64,000 nt of DNA from Psychrobacter sp. ANT_WB68 (GCF_008369115.1 NZ_VOAZ01000001.1:310001-374000), one strand, 5' to 3'. Shown: positions 43,554-54,289, counted from the first letter of the stretch. The notes: generated by a model from the letters alone, not told the origin. Numbers and translations are program-made.

Positions 43554-44741
43554 TTAATAAGGATTGATTTTAAGATTCTCATAAGTGCCTTTGACCAAAA
43601 TATCATTCGTCACTTGATTGATATCGGTATGACCACAAAACGCCATACTGATATCACACTCGTTATAGATAAGCTCTAGCGCACGGCGCACGCCGTCTTC
43701 ACCATAAGCACCGAGTCCATATAAAAACGCGCGACCAATCATTGTACCATTGGCGCCCACCGCCAACGCTTTGAGCACATCTTGACCGGAGCGAATGCCA
43801 CTATCGAGCCAAATCTCAATATTGCTATTTTCCGCTCTTACCGCTTGCACGATATCAGCGAGCGCCGCAATGGAAGACAGCGCACCATCAAGCTGACGTC
43901 CGCCATGGTTTGAGACGACCAGCGCATCGGCACCGCTACGGGCAGCCATGATGGCATCTTCAGGCTCCATGATACCTTTTATAATCAGCTTGCCGCCCCA
44001 CATATCTTTAATACGCGCGACGTCATCCCAACTCAGAGCAGGGTCAAACTGTTCAGCCGTCCATGCCGAGAGCGATGAGATATCTTCGACGTTTTTGGCA
44101 TGGCCGACGATATTGCCAAAGCTATGCCGTTTAGTGCCGAGCATATTCATGCACCATTGCGGCTTGGTCATGAGATTCAGTATATTGGCAAGGGTAGGCT
44201 TTGGCGGTGCTGATAGACCATTTTTAATGTCTTTATGGCGCTGTCCTAGCACTTGTAAATCCGCGGTTAAGATAAGCGCTGAACAATTGGCAGCCTTAGC
44301 ACGGCGAATCAGGTTTGCCATAAACTCTTGGTCGCGCATCACATACAGCTGAAACCAAAACGGCGCACTGGTATTTTCCGCCACATCTTCGATAGAGCAG
44401 ATGCTCATGGTCGAAAGCGAGAAGGGCACGCCAAATTTCTCCGCTGCCCGCGCGGCGTGAATCTCGCCATCTGCCCACATCATACCGGTAAAGCCAGTAG
44501 GCGCGATAGCGACTGGCATTTTGGCTTTTGAGCCCAGCATGTCAGTGGCAAGCGAACGCCCTTCCATATTGACCAATACCCGCTGGCGCAATTTAATACG
44601 GTCAAAGTCGGTTTCATTATTGCGATAGGTGGTCTCAGTCCATGAGCCTGAATCGACATAATCATAAAACATCCGCGGCACTTTACGCTCGGCGACTCGA
44701 CGCAAATCTTCGATTTCCGTGACTTTCTTTAAATCTTTCAT
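43554..44741 (-). CDS. lldD: FMN-dependent alpha-hydroxy-acid (L-lactate) dehydrogenase
   Basis: A 395-residue FMN TIM-barrel enzyme of the lactate/glycolate oxidase family. It oxidises L-lactate, or a close 2-hydroxy acid, at the inner face of the membrane and passes electrons to the respiratory chain. The start RKVPRMFYDYVDSGSWTE resembles bacterial LldD. FMN contacts are in IAPTGFTGMM, and the catalytic base H279 lies in SNHGGRQLD. WLDSGIRSGQDVLKALAVGANGTMIGR forms the phosphate site. Substrate choice is inferred. The next minus-strand gene upstream, a thioredoxin-fold protein, is 66 bp away and may be co-transcribed. Confidence 0.9.
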   Translation of the reverse strand: MKDLKKVTEIEDLRRVAERKVPRMFYDYVDSGSWTETTYRNNETDFDRIKLRQRVLVNMEGRSLATDMLGSKAKMPVAIAPTGFTGMMWADGEIHAARAAEKFGVPFSLSTMSICSIEDVAENTSAPFWFQLYVMRDQEFMANLIRRAKAANCSALILTADLQVLGQRHKDIKNGLSAPPKPTLANILNLMTKPQWCMNMLGTKRHSFGNIVGHAKNVEDISSLSAWTAEQFDPALSWDDVARIKDMWGGKLIIKGIMEPEDAIMAARSGADALVVSNHGGRQLDGALSSIAALADIVQAVRAENSNIEIWLDSGIRSGQDVLKALAVGANGTMIGRAFLYGLGAYGEDGVRRALELIYNECDISMAFCGHTDINQVTNDILVKGTYENLKINPY

Positions 44742-44807
44742 ATATTTCTCATTATTATGATTGTTTTATAACAGCGCTCTTATGCTGGCTGTTTTATTAA
44801 GACAGTT

Positions 44808-45137
44808 TTATGACGCTACTAATAACTGCTGCAAATCCAGCACTGAAAACGGATAATTTAAACGTCTGGACGGCGTCAATATGACAGGAATTGTAGTAGC
44901 AAACTCCATCATGAGCGTTTCATCGAAATCGGCAATATCAACATGCTGATAGCTTAGCGGTTGCACCGCTTGAAATTGGGTTAGCAGCTGCTCAGCGATG
45001 TTACAAAGATGGCAGCCAGTCGTCCCGAGTAGCCACCATTTATCCTGATTTTCAGCCGTACCAAGATTGGGGTTGGCGGCAATCATACGTGCCCGTAACA
45101 TTGGTACGGTACTATCATTACCATTCTCATTATCCAT
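44808..45137 (-). CDS. glutaredoxin-like DUF836 protein
   Basis: A 109-residue thioredoxin-fold protein with the redox pair C42-x-x-C45 in TTGCHLCNIAEQLL and the cis-proline segment TIPVILT (about 87). The final VLDLQQLL helix is typical of the DUF836 family. It probably acts as a small thiol-disulphide exchange protein in the cytosol; the partner is unknown. The first 35 residues are a polar extension. It lies directly upstream of lldD on the same strand. Confidence 0.85.
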   Translation of the reverse strand: MDNENGNDSTVPMLRARMIAANPNLGTAENQDKWWLLGTTGCHLCNIAEQLLTQFQAVQPLSYQHVDIADFDETLMMEFATTIPVILTPSRRLNYPFSVLDLQQLLVAS

Positions 45138-45322
45138 TTTTGCACTCTTATCCTGATTTCTATTTTTGATGGTTAATGTCTTTTTATAATATTTGCTGCT
45201 AACGTCTGTTTCTAATGTTTGGCGTTAATAATGTCTGACGCTAAGCATTTATTTTACGTAATTTAAGTAAAAGCATTGATATTATTTAATACTATTTACA
45301 TGATAAAGAAATAGGGTAAATA

Positions 45323-46159
45323 ATGACAGCGATTGTGAGATTAGGTAAGATGACCTGCTATTTATCATTGCTCATTATTAGCGTCTTATTGATAGCTAGC
45401 CGTTTATCGCTCATCATTTATAGACAGCCGTTTTTTATACGACTATTTTTTCATCACTCGGATATCGCACGCATGACAAGTTTTGGCAAATTTATCAAAC
45501 GATTATTATTGGCATTCATGTTGTTGGTCGTGGCATTCCATATATTGGTCGCAGGTCTACTGTTGATTTGGAAAACCCAGCCGATTAATAACAGTATGTT
45601 TATGCTGACCCATCGTTTAACGGGCGGCACCGTCACGCAGACATGGGCTGAGTATGATGACATTGCCAAATCTGCCAAACAAGCGGCGATTGTCAGTGAA
45701 GATTCGACATTTAGCCAGCATAACGGCTTTGATATGAAAGGCATTAAGGAAGCACAGAAAAAGAATGAAGAGACTGGCAAAACTTCAGCAGGTGGCTCAA
45801 CCATCACCCAGCAATTGGCCAAAAATCTATTTTTAACCTCACATCGCTCTTATACCCGTAAAGCCGAGGAAGCAATCATCACCGTGATGATAGAAACCTT
45901 GTGGGATAAACAACGCATTTTGACCGCTTATTTGAATGTGGCAGAGTTTGGCAATGGTATTTATGGTATCGATGCCGCCGCCCAGCATTATTTTGATAAA
46001 TCAGCAGCCAATCTAAACCGCGACGAATCTGCTTTACTAATCGCTATGCTGACCAATCCAAAATACTATGAAAGTCATCAAAGCGACAAACGCTTGCGCA
46101 ACAAACAACGTATCATTAAAAAACGGATGAAGAATGCCGTCTTGCCACAATCGGCTTAA
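45323..46159 (+). CDS. mtgA: monofunctional peptidoglycan glycosyltransferase
   Basis: A GT51 enzyme that polymerises glycan strands from lipid II at the periplasmic face of the inner membrane. Catalytic Glu126 lies in SEDSTFSQHNGFD, and GGSTITQQLAKNLFL and KAEEAIITVMIE are diagnostic; the C-terminal NVAEFGNGIYGID motif follows. The frame from ATG 45323 gives 278 residues with two hydrophobic segments. ATG 45473 would give a standard 228-residue enzyme with one anchor. AGGG at a good distance favours 45323, while the family's length favours 45473. Confidence 0.92.
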   Translation: MTAIVRLGKMTCYLSLLIISVLLIASRLSLIIYRQPFFIRLFFHHSDIARMTSFGKFIKRLLLAFMLLVVAFHILVAGLLLIWKTQPINNSMFMLTHRLTGGTVTQTWAEYDDIAKSAKQAAIVSEDSTFSQHNGFDMKGIKEAQKKNEETGKTSAGGSTITQQLAKNLFLTSHRSYTRKAEEAIITVMIETLWDKQRILTAYLNVAEFGNGIYGIDAAAQHYFDKSAANLNRDESALLIAMLTNPKYYESHQSDKRLRNKQRIIKKRMKNAVLPQSA

Positions 46160-46431
46160 CTTGCTCGCTCAAACTGGAGGTTGAACTTGTCAGTTGCTAT
46201 AGCTGCTTAAATGGTTCATTAGATTAAATAGCAGTAAGCCTGAGTTGTGCTATGTTATAGGATGACAGTGTAGATACTAGGTAGCTACTCTAAAAGAAAT
46301 TGGCTTAAAGATAATCAAAAAGAGCATTAGCGTAAAAATGGCATAAAAGTTTTTAGGGCGCGTCCTCATTTTATAAATGGTGATAAAAATAAAAGATGAT
46401 GGCGTATCGATAACGCCATAGGAGTAGGAAG

Positions 46432-48675
46432 ATGGCAGAGATGGATAATAAGTATGAAGTTAATGACAGTAGTGATATCAGTATAAAAACTGACAATGAA
46501 ATAAGCACGAGCCTTGTTAACGTAGGTGAGGGTTCGAGCGATGGTTTGACTGAGAGCTTAACTGAGATTGAGTGGCAACGTTCAGAAGACGGCAGCTACT
46601 CACCCAGCAGCTATATCAATCGCGACTTATCTTTACTACAGTTTCATTTGCGCGTGTTAGCGCAGGCCGCCAGTCCGCGCCACCCTTTATTAGAACGTTT
46701 ATTTTTCTTGATTATTTTTTCATCCAATATCGATGAGTTCTTTGAGATTCGTGTTGCCGGTATCATGCAAAAGCTCAATCTAGGTGATGTATCGACCAGT
46801 GTCCATGGTATGCGCCCAAGTGAAGTATTAGAAGAGATATCCGTCATCACTCACGCTGCCATCGATGAACAATACCGTATTTTAAATGAAGAAATCCTGC
46901 CAGCGCTTGCCGAAGAAGACATTCGATATCTAAAACGTGACGAGTTGAATAGCGAGCAATCGGCATGGATGAAGCGATATTTTACCGAGCAAGTATCTCC
47001 AGTCTTAACTCCCATTAGCATTGACCCTGCGCATCCATTTCCACGTTTAGTCAATAAGAGCTTAAACTTTATTGCCACCTTAGAAGGCAAAGATGCCTTT
47101 GGCCGCGATATCAATCTAGCGATTGTGCCAGCACCGCGCAGCTTGCCACGCGTGATTCGTCTGCCTGATGAGCTGACGGGTGGTAAAGAGCACCATGTGA
47201 TGCTGTCAGCCGTGATTCATGAACATATCGGTGAGCTATTCCCTGGCATGAATGTCACTGGCTGTCATCAGTTTAGATTGACACGCAACGCAGATTTAGA
47301 CCTAGCAGACGATGTCGATGACATTGCCAAGGCCTTAGAAGGCGAGCTTGAAAACCGCCGCTTTGGCGACAAGGTGCGTTTAGAGGTCACCACTGACTGT
47401 CCGACGCCCATTAGTGATTATTTGCTCAATGAGTTTGAGCTGCATGACAATCAATTATATCGTGTCAATGGACCGGTGAACTTAACGCGGCTGCTGTTTG
47501 ACTTTAATATTCCAGCACTGCGTTATCAGCCGTTTACCCATGTCGTACCCAAGCCTTTTCGCCGTGAAGTCGATAAGCTTGATAAAGCGACCAGTATGTT
47601 TGCAGCGATGCGTAAAGGTGATGTATTGGCACATCATCCGTTCCATGCGTTTTCACCGATTATTAATTTATTATGGCAGGCGGCAAGCGACCCAAAAGTA
47701 TTGGCCATTAAACAAACTCTATATCGTTCAGGTACCAATTCAGAGATTGTCAAAGCGCTAGCAGCAGCAGCGCGTCATGGTAAAGAAGTGACGGCGGTTA
47801 TTGAGTTACGTGCGCGTTTTGATGAAGCGTCTAATATCGCAGTTGCCAATTATCTACAAGAAGCAGGCGCAGTCGTGGTTTATGGAATTGTGGGCTATAA
47901 GACCCACGCCAAGCTGATGCTCATCGTGCGCCGTGAAGACGATAAGATTCGCCGTTATGTGCATCTAGGTACAGGCAATTATCACGCTGCCAATGCCAAA
48001 GTTTATACCGATTATGGCTTATTCAGTGCTGACCCCGATATCTCAGAAGACGTGCATAAAATATTCCAAGAACTAACGGGAATGGGCAAACCAGCCAACT
48101 TGAAAAAGCTCCTGCATGCGCCCTTTACTTTGCATGAGAAACTAATGAGCTTTATCGATGACGAGATTGCCCATGCCAAAGCGGGCAAGCGCGCTCATAT
48201 CATAGTTAAAGTCAATGCGCTGACTGAACGTCGCCTGATAGATAAATTGTATGATGCGTCGCAAGCAGGGGTTAAGATTGAGCTAATTTTGCGCTCCATG
48301 TGCTGCTTGCGTCCACAAGTAAAAGGGCTGTCTGAGAACATTACTGTCCGATCTGTCATCGGGCGCTTTTTGGAGCATACACGTATTTATTACTTCCATA
48401 ACGATGGGGATGAGCGGCTATATTGCGGTAGTGCTGACTGGATGGATCGCAACTTATTCCATCGCGTCGAGGTGGCATTTCCTATTGAAGATAAAAAACT
48501 GTTCAAGCAGATTTATGAAGACGGGCTCTTAAATTATCTCAAAGACAATGTGCAAGCATGGATGCTTGACGGTAATGGTGTCTGGCAGCAGACTGAACCT
48601 GCCGTAGGCGAATTGCCGCATATCGCGCAGGAGCATTTATTAAAAGTGATTAACGGCGTTGGCGAGCCCGTTTAG
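46432..48675 (+). CDS. ppk: polyphosphate kinase 1
   Basis: A 747-residue PPK1 that builds inorganic polyphosphate from ATP. The N-terminal domain begins [16 protein letters not shown] (about 61-76). The two phospholipase-D-like catalytic domains carry [12 protein letters not shown] (H492, the phosphorylated histidine by alignment with the E. coli enzyme), HLGTGNYH, and [11 protein letters not shown] with the second histidine. The first 50 residues are an acidic lead not needed for the fold. AGGAGTAGGAAG precedes the ATG. Monocistronic, with a terminator at 48781. Confidence 0.96.
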   Translation: MAEMDNKYEVNDSSDISIKTDNEISTSLVNVGEGSSDGLTESLTEIEWQRSEDGSYSPSSYINRDLSLLQFHLRVLAQAASPRHPLLERLFFLIIFSSNIDEFFEIRVAGIMQKLNLGDVSTSVHGMRPSEVLEEISVITHAAIDEQYRILNEEILPALAEEDIRYLKRDELNSEQSAWMKRYFTEQVSPVLTPISIDPAHPFPRLVNKSLNFIATLEGKDAFGRDINLAIVPAPRSLPRVIRLPDELTGGKEHHVMLSAVIHEHIGELFPGMNVTGCHQFRLTRNADLDLADDVDDIAKALEGELENRRFGDKVRLEVTTDCPTPISDYLLNEFELHDNQLYRVNGPVNLTRLLFDFNIPALRYQPFTHVVPKPFRREVDKLDKATSMFAAMRKGDVLAHHPFHAFSPIINLLWQAASDPKVLAIKQTLYRSGTNSEIVKALAAAARHGKEVTAVIELRARFDEASNIAVANYLQEAGAVVVYGIVGYKTHAKLMLIVRREDDKIRRYVHLGTGNYHAANAKVYTDYGLFSADPDISEDVHKIFQELTGMGKPANLKKLLHAPFTLHEKLMSFIDDEIAHAKAGKRAHIIVKVNALTERRLIDKLYDASQAGVKIELILRSMCCLRPQVKGLSENITVRSVIGRFLEHTRIYYFHNDGDERLYCGSADWMDRNLFHRVEVAFPIEDKKLFKQIYEDGLLNYLKDNVQAWMLDGNGVWQQTEPAVGELPHIAQEHLLKVINGVGEPV

Positions 48676-48780
48676 AGTATTGGCTTTAATCAGCTGGTTT
48701 TATTAGACGTGCTTGCTGATATCTCTAGTTAACCTGAATTGCATTAAATTTTAATATTTCCAGTTAAATTATTCTCAATG

Positions 48781-48817
48781 AAAGCCCAGCGTGGATGTAA
48801 TCTACGCTTGGCTTTTT
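48781..48817 (+). terminator. terminator of ppk
   Basis: AAAGCC..AGCGT pairs with ACGCT..GGCTTT with two small mismatches, followed by T residues. Confidence 0.82.
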
Positions 48818-49006
48818 CGTATTAATAATCTCCATTGCGAATGATGATAACTATAAAGATGAAACATACGTTACAAACTGTCTTGTAACCTCACATTTAT
48901 TCACACATTGATACTGCAGTACACTGGTTAGTGATTGAAAATTCTCCTTATAATTGGCACAGGTCTTGTTACTAATACATCAATTATAAAAAATAGGAAA
49001 TGAATC

Positions 49007-49177
49007 ATGAGCAATACCAATAACGATACCTCAGATATTAAAAAAGCAGCAGAGCAAGCAGATAGTCAACAAATTGAGAAAAATTTACAAGAGAATAAAC
49101 CATTCGATGCGCCAGAAGAGTTGAGTGAAGAAGAACAGACTTCATTTATTGATGATGAATTACGCACCGATAAGTGA
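49007..49177 (+). CDS. small acidic disordered protein
   Basis: A 56-residue hydrophilic protein, MSNTNNDTSD...DDELRTDK, rich in Asp, Glu, Asn, Gln and Lys. It has no Cys, Trp or hydrophobic core, so it should be largely disordered. AGGAAA at about 10 bases before the ATG supports translation. It is the first of three small same-strand genes of similar character (with 49274 and 49627). Function unknown; a stress-related role is speculation. Confidence 0.65.
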   Translation: MSNTNNDTSDIKKAAEQADSQQIEKNLQENKPFDAPEELSEEEQTSFIDDELRTDK

Positions 49178-49273
49178 TATCAGCTTCATTACAAAGAAAT
49201 CAGTAGCAATTAGCATCTTTATTAATTCATAAAAATAAATAATGATTTAAACCATAAAAGCGAGGGAAGCGCT

Positions 49274-49525
49274 ATGCCAACTAATACTCATCCAAATCAT
49301 GAAGAAGCGGTACCCGTTCATGATCCAGCAGCCTTACATCCAGACAATGCCCAAGACAGTTATGAAGGTCGTAAACACGAGCCCGATATCGATGGACCAC
49401 AGCAGAAATCACAGGAAACGGACGAGATATACTCCGATCCTCGTAAGGAAGAGAATTTGCCAGCTGGTGGTAAGAATGTCGCAGACTTAAATGCTTATGA
49501 TTTATCCCAAAAAGGCAATGAATAG
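49274..49525 (+). CDS. small hydrophilic disordered protein
   Basis: An 83-residue protein rich in Pro, Asp, Glu, His and Asn, without hydrophobic segments or cysteines. Its C-terminus has GGKNVADLNAYDLSQKGNE; the motif DLNxY recurs in the next gene. GAGGGAAG before the ATG is a strong ribosome-binding site. It lies 97 bp after the 56-residue gene. No function assigned. Confidence 0.75.
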   Translation: MPTNTHPNHEEAVPVHDPAALHPDNAQDSYEGRKHEPDIDGPQQKSQETDEIYSDPRKEENLPAGGKNVADLNAYDLSQKGNE

Positions 49526-49626
49526 GGTTTAGCTGTTGTTAAATTTGCAAGCCAGTAGTTTTAGAAATTGAATGATTGATAATAATAACGATAATCACAA
49601 CAATTCAAAATGACAAGGACACCATA

Positions 49627-50004
49627 ATGCAAAGTGAGAAGATGCAAACAAAAGATCCAGCGTTAACCAAAACGCGTATTGAAGAGTCCGATGTTAATAC
49701 GCTCGATACCAATAGCACTCGTATTGGTTCTCATGATGAACTCGAACAGAGCACGACTGAAAATAAAGGGACGGATACCTTTAAAGAAGGCGTGATAAAT
49801 TCAGAGCACGTCAATGACAATGACAACCCTGCGCGTCAGCCAGATCGACGTGACCAAGATGGCAATGCTTTTGACGAAGGTATCAATGAGCATACGATTG
49901 TGGGTAGTACTCCTAAAAGCGCAAGTATCAATGACTTAAACCGCTATGCAAATGTTGATAATGCCCAAACACGCGTACTAAATCCTGATGAAAAAGATTC
50001 TTAA
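49627..50004 (+). CDS. small hydrophilic disordered protein with DLNRY motif
   Basis: A 125-residue protein rich in Asp, Asn, Thr and Glu with no membrane or signal segment. It carries KSASINDLNRYANVDN near the C-terminus, sharing DLNxY with the upstream 83-residue protein. The frame extends back to 49576, but AAGGACACC positions the start at ATG 49627, and the upstream Ile/Thr-rich codons look non-coding. A strong terminator follows at 50035. Function unknown. Confidence 0.72.
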   Translation: MQSEKMQTKDPALTKTRIEESDVNTLDTNSTRIGSHDELEQSTTENKGTDTFKEGVINSEHVNDNDNPARQPDRRDQDGNAFDEGINEHTIVGSTPKSASINDLNRYANVDNAQTRVLNPDEKDS

Positions 50005-50034
50005 TATTTGGGTTTTAGGTATTAAGTCAAAGCT

Positions 50035-50089
50035 AAAAAGGTGCAGCAATCAGTTGATAAGAATATCGCTGATTGCTGCACCTTTTTTT
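50035..50089. terminator. bidirectional terminator between the disordered-protein genes and miaE
   Basis: An 18-base stem, AAAAGGTGCAGCAATCAG with CTGATTGCTGCACCTTTT, an apical loop of about 15 bases and a T run; the A run on the other flank suits the minus strand. Confidence 0.95.
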
Positions 50090-50135
50090 AATCATTATTT
50101 ATAGCTGTTAAGAGCTCAGATAAAATTTATAAATC

Positions 50136-50906
50136 CTAAGCGGGTGTACCACTATGAAAACGCAGTTCAGTATCGGGGCTCGATATCAGCTCTGCTTCGA
50201 CTGCTTTAAAAAAGGCAACGCGCTCGTCGATATTGTTCTCAGACAATGACTGCGCCAATGCCAGATAATCTTCAAAATGGCGACTTTCTGACTTAAGTAA
50301 ATAGCGATAGTACTTCGCCAAACGCTCATCGTTGATAACTTCAGCCAGTGCCGCAAAACGCTCACAAGAGCGTGCTTCAATAAAAGCCCCGATAATTAAT
50401 ACGTCCACCATCGCTGCTGGCTCGTAAGTACGTTTATGTTTGAGCATGCCTTTAGCATAACGCCCGGCACTTAGATATTCCCACTCTTGCCCGCGCTCAT
50501 TCATGATGCCGAGCACTTGCTCATAATGCAGCATCTCCTCGCGTATCAACTGCGCCAATTTTCGCTGTAAATCATAAGAGAACTCGTAGCGAAATAGTAG
50601 GTTCATCGCTGTACCAGCCGCCTTCTTTTCACAATTGGCATGGTCTTGAATGATTAATGGTAAGTCGGCAATGGCGGCATTTATCCAAGCTTGTGTGGTG
50701 CGAGCACCCAAAAACTCATAAATAGGAGATAGGTCTACCTTTATAGGCGTTCGCAATTGTGCAATATCGACGCTGTCCTCTTGAGAGCTATCCTCTTGAG
50801 TGCTGTGTTTTTGAGTATTGATTTCTTGAAAAACATCTTCTGTTCTATCAGATTCGACTGATTTTTCTTGCGTTAAAGTTGAAAGGTTTTGTGCATTGAT
50901 AGTCAT
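50136..50906 (-). CDS. miaE: tRNA 2-methylthio-N6-isopentenyladenosine hydroxylase
   Basis: A 256-residue MiaE. It is a diiron protein that hydroxylates ms2i6A at position 37 of tRNA. DHANCEKKAAGTAMNLL is a family signature. Iron-ligand segments are EEMLHYEQVL, EARSCERF and ESRHFEDYL in a ferritin-like bundle. Residues 1-50 are a polar, repeat-like Ser/Gln/Glu-rich lead (TQEDSSQEDS) absent from compact MiaE proteins. The frame reaches a TTG at 50954, but ATG 50906 is the first ATG. The ribosome-binding site is weak. Confidence 0.9.
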   Translation of the reverse strand: MTINAQNLSTLTQEKSVESDRTEDVFQEINTQKHSTQEDSSQEDSVDIAQLRTPIKVDLSPIYEFLGARTTQAWINAAIADLPLIIQDHANCEKKAAGTAMNLLFRYEFSYDLQRKLAQLIREEMLHYEQVLGIMNERGQEWEYLSAGRYAKGMLKHKRTYEPAAMVDVLIIGAFIEARSCERFAALAEVINDERLAKYYRYLLKSESRHFEDYLALAQSLSENNIDERVAFFKAVEAELISSPDTELRFHSGTPA

Positions 50907-51426
50907 AGTTTTATTGGGCTTTATTAGCGAGTGGGTGTTTAAGGTTACTGTCAAAGATATTACATTTAGTCTAGCGCACTTTATACTGTCACGTACTTTT
51001 GCTTAATATATAACCGTTAAGCATAAATCAATAGAGTAATGATTACCTAACGTTTATCTATTGCTTTCGGTAAATGCGCTTAAGCAAGGCGTCTATAGCG
51101 TCTAAGGTAGACGTCTTATAGGGTATCATTTATATACAGCCTAAGTATTTACTTGCTGAATGGTGTTCGCTTGTTTATTTCATTATTTGATAGTAGGATG
51201 AGATTCTGCTTTTGGGACATTTTGTTGGACCACCAACTGATGATTAATAGTCAGTTGATTGTTGGATACTCGGTATTATATCAACTATCAATGCCGTCGC
51301 AAAACATAAGGTTTATCGCTATTATTTGCTTAAAATTGGTTTAAATAACATTTGATGATAACGGGTTGGACCAGCTGTTAATGTTAACTGTATATTATTT
51401 TTACCCGCTGACGTCATATCAAGTTT

Positions 51427-51454
51427 TTGACAAGATACCGTTGCTATATAGATA
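51427..51454 (+). promoter_or_regulatory. candidate promoter of glcB
   Basis: TTGACA at 51427-51432 matches the -35 consensus; 16 bases on, TAGATA could be the -10. It lies 61 bp before the start codon. Confidence 0.45.
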
Positions 51455-51471
51455 GCTACATTTTTTGTAGC
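51455..51471. promoter_or_regulatory. perfect dyad in the glcB leader
   Basis: GCTACA-TTTTT-TGTAGC lies immediately after the candidate -10. Its position suits an operator or a 5' mRNA hairpin. Confidence 0.4.
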
Positions 51472-51514
51472 ACCCCAGGATTAACACACTTCACGAACAG
51501 ATAAGGATAACAAT

Positions 51515-53713
51515 ATGAGCCAGTCTTCTAACGCCAATCGTATTCAAAAGGGCATTCTTGCCATCGATAAGCAGATGTTCGATTTTATTGAAAATGAAGT
51601 GCTGCCGAAAGTCGGTGTGGATTCAGACAGTTACTGGTCAGGTTTTGAAAAGGTCATTAAGGAATTTACGCCGCGTAATAAAGCGCTGCTGGCGACTCGT
51701 GACAAAATCCAAGCCCAGATTGATCAGTGGCATCTCGACAATCCTACCGAAAATGGCGATATTGATTACCCAGCTTATAAAGCATTTTTGCAAGAAATCG
51801 GTTACCTGTTACCAGAAGGCGATGATTTCAAGGTTAGCACCCAAAACGTTGATGACGAGATTGCCCACATTGCAGGCCCGCAGTTAGTCGTACCAGTACG
51901 TAACGCGCGCTACGCATTGAATGCGACCAATGCTCGTTGGGGTAGCTTGTATGATGCCTTGTATGGCACAGACGTGATCAGCGATGAAAATGGTCAAGAA
52001 GCAACAGGTGGCTATAACCCAATTCGCGGCGCAGCTGTCGTGGCGTATGCCAAAAAATTCTTAGACGAAAATTTTGCACTAGCCTCAGGTTCATACAACG
52101 ATGCAACCGGCTTTAAAGTCGTCGATGGCAAGCTTGAAGTTGTACAAGGTGATAGCAGCACTGAACTAAAAAATTCAGCGCAGTTTGTAGGTTTTGTGGG
52201 TGACGCAGCAAGCCCAACCGGTATCTTATTAAAGAACAATAACTTGCACGCTGAGATTCAAATCGATGGCAGTCATCCAGTCGGTAAAGACGATCCTGCA
52301 AATATCAAAGATGTACTACTAGAATCAGCCATCACTGCGATTCAAGATTGTGAAGATTCAATCGCTGCGGTCGACGCTGAAGAAAAAGTTGAAGTATATC
52401 GCAACTGGTTTGGTTTGATGAATGGTGACTTGCAAGAAACCTTTGAAAAAGGTGGCAAAACCCGTACCCGTAAGCAAAATCCAGACCGTGAATACACCAC
52501 GCCAGATGGCGGCACACTTATCCTACCGGGTCGTTCGCTCTTGCTGATCCGTAACGTTGGTCACTTGATGCAAAATCCAGCCATCTTAGTTGACTTAGGT
52601 AACGGTCAAGAAGAGATTTTCGAAGGATTAATGGATGGTTTGATTACACCGCTATTGTCTTTAAACGATCTTAAAGGTAAAAACCAGCTATCAAACTCGC
52701 GCAAAGGTTCAATGTATATTGTTAAACCAAAAATGCATGGTCCTGAAGAAGTCAAAATGGCCAATGATTTGTTCAATGCCTCAGAGGACTTATTGGGCTT
52801 AGAACGTAATACCCTTAAAATCGGTATTATGGACGAAGAACGCCGTATGACGGTCAACCTAAAAGAAGCCATTCGCCAAGCAAAAGAGCGTGTTATCTTT
52901 ATTAATACGGGCTTCTTAGACCGTACCGGTGATGAGATGCATACCAGCATGAACGCCGGTCCTTTTGTACGTAAAGGCGATATGAAGTCAGAAGCATGGC
53001 AGCCAGCCTACGAGCAGTGGAACGTTGATATCGGTCTAGAGACGGGTCTACAAGGTCACGCCCAAATTGGTAAAGGTATGTGGGCGAAGCCTGATGAAAT
53101 GAAAGAAATGATGGAAACCAAAGCCGCTCATCCAAAAGCAGGCGCTAGCACAGCGTGGGTCCCATCACCAACGGGCGCAACCTTGCACAGCATGCACTAT
53201 CATCAAGTAAATGTCACTGAGGTTCAAAACAACCTAAAATCACGTCAGCGTGCCAGCTTAGATGATATCTTGACCATCCCATTGGCAAAAAATACCAACT
53301 GGACAGCAGAAGAGAAGCAGCAAGAGCTAGACAACAACGCTCAAGGCATCTTAGGCTATGTCGTACGCTGGGTAAACCAAGGTGTGGGTTGTTCTAAAGT
53401 CCCTGACATCAATGATGTGGGTCTGATGGAAGACCGTGCAACACTGCGTATCTCAAGCCAGCATATCGCCAACTGGTTACATCATGGTGTCATCAGTGAG
53501 CAGCAAGTGATGGATACTATGAAGCGCATGGCAAAAGTCGTCGATGAGCAAAATGCTGACGATAGCGATTATCAGCCAATGGCAAACGATTTTGATAACT
53601 CTTATGCCTTTAAAGCCGCCTGTGACTTAGTGTTTAAAGGTCGCGAGCAGCCAAATGGTTACACTGAGCCATTACTACATCAAGCACGCCTTGACTTAAA
53701 AGCTCATTCTTAA
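51515..53713 (+). CDS. glcB: malate synthase G
   Basis: A 732-residue monomeric malate synthase that condenses glyoxylate with acetyl-CoA. Recognisable segments are the N-terminal clasp ([13 protein letters not shown]), [24 protein letters not shown], the magnesium/glyoxylate site [33 protein letters not shown] and the C-terminal WLHHGV. Length fits isoform G, not the shorter A form. It serves the glyoxylate or glycolate route; no isocitrate lyase or glycolate oxidase gene is here. AAGGATAAC precedes the ATG. Terminator at 53782. Confidence 0.97.
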   Translation: MSQSSNANRIQKGILAIDKQMFDFIENEVLPKVGVDSDSYWSGFEKVIKEFTPRNKALLATRDKIQAQIDQWHLDNPTENGDIDYPAYKAFLQEIGYLLPEGDDFKVSTQNVDDEIAHIAGPQLVVPVRNARYALNATNARWGSLYDALYGTDVISDENGQEATGGYNPIRGAAVVAYAKKFLDENFALASGSYNDATGFKVVDGKLEVVQGDSSTELKNSAQFVGFVGDAASPTGILLKNNNLHAEIQIDGSHPVGKDDPANIKDVLLESAITAIQDCEDSIAAVDAEEKVEVYRNWFGLMNGDLQETFEKGGKTRTRKQNPDREYTTPDGGTLILPGRSLLLIRNVGHLMQNPAILVDLGNGQEEIFEGLMDGLITPLLSLNDLKGKNQLSNSRKGSMYIVKPKMHGPEEVKMANDLFNASEDLLGLERNTLKIGIMDEERRMTVNLKEAIRQAKERVIFINTGFLDRTGDEMHTSMNAGPFVRKGDMKSEAWQPAYEQWNVDIGLETGLQGHAQIGKGMWAKPDEMKEMMETKAAHPKAGASTAWVPSPTGATLHSMHYHQVNVTEVQNNLKSRQRASLDDILTIPLAKNTNWTAEEKQQELDNNAQGILGYVVRWVNQGVGCSKVPDINDVGLMEDRATLRISSQHIANWLHHGVISEQQVMDTMKRMAKVVDEQNADDSDYQPMANDFDNSYAFKAACDLVFKGREQPNGYTEPLLHQARLDLKAHS

Positions 53714-53781
53714 ATCGATCTAGCCATATTTTTGATTAAATAATAGGGCTAGCGTTGTTGGTTATTAGCAGACTTTGCTTT

Positions 53782-53813
53782 AGAGCTACTTATCAATGCA
53801 TAAGTAGCTCTTT
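53782..53813 (+). terminator. terminator of glcB
   Basis: A perfect 12-base stem, AGAGCTACTTAT with ATAAGTAGCTCT, a six-base loop, then TTTATT. Confidence 0.8.
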
Positions 53814-54289
53814 ATTGCTTAGGTCTTAATGAGCCTGTCAAAGATAGTTTATAGTATTATTACTGATATTTATCAGTGCAACCCTTATTTGCCTATGGCG
53901 AATAGGGGTATTTTTTTTTCATTATTTAAACAAAGGTTAAACCTCATAGTGGACATGGCTTTCAGAATTTTTTGTCATTTAAGGCTTAAAAATATGTTGC
54001 AAATTATGTCAAAGTTGTTATGCTTGTACTCGAAGTATAAGTTTGGTAACGGATGTTACACAACAGAGCGATAAAGACCAACGTTTACATGGCAGTTACG
54101 ATTTTGATCCTAGTTATGTAAGTCATGGTTTTTTTCATCTTACGGTAATAGAACTTCGCCACACTTGTTTCTGACTAATCTCGGTAGCCAGTTACACATT
54201 ATATCTTTGAGGATTTGTGACGATACCATTTTGGGCAACGGCTAATAATAGCTCGCTCATTACTAAAATTGTAAAGTGGAGATACCCCC
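53814..54289. other. 476-bp region upstream of the porin gene
   Basis: AT-rich, no supported gene. A frame at 53829-54074 has no ribosome-binding site and no protein-like pattern. The porin promoter must lie here; a long mRNA leader or a small RNA is possible but no structure was proven. Confidence 0.35.

Larger units (their letters stand above)
50907..51514. other. 608-bp divergent intergenic region upstream of malate synthase
   Basis: No gene is supported. A short open frame at 51153-51344 lacks a ribosome-binding site and protein-like composition. An inverted repeat CAACTGA/TCAGTTG lies at 51234-51257, and a likely promoter and dyad lie at 51427-51471. Confidence 0.4.

Noticed and set aside
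51153..51344. 63-residue frame upstream of glcB.
   Set aside because: No start signal, and composition matches non-coding AT-rich DNA.
53829..54074. 81-residue frame upstream of the porin.
   Set aside because: No ribosome-binding site, no signal peptide or domain, and AT-rich spacer composition.
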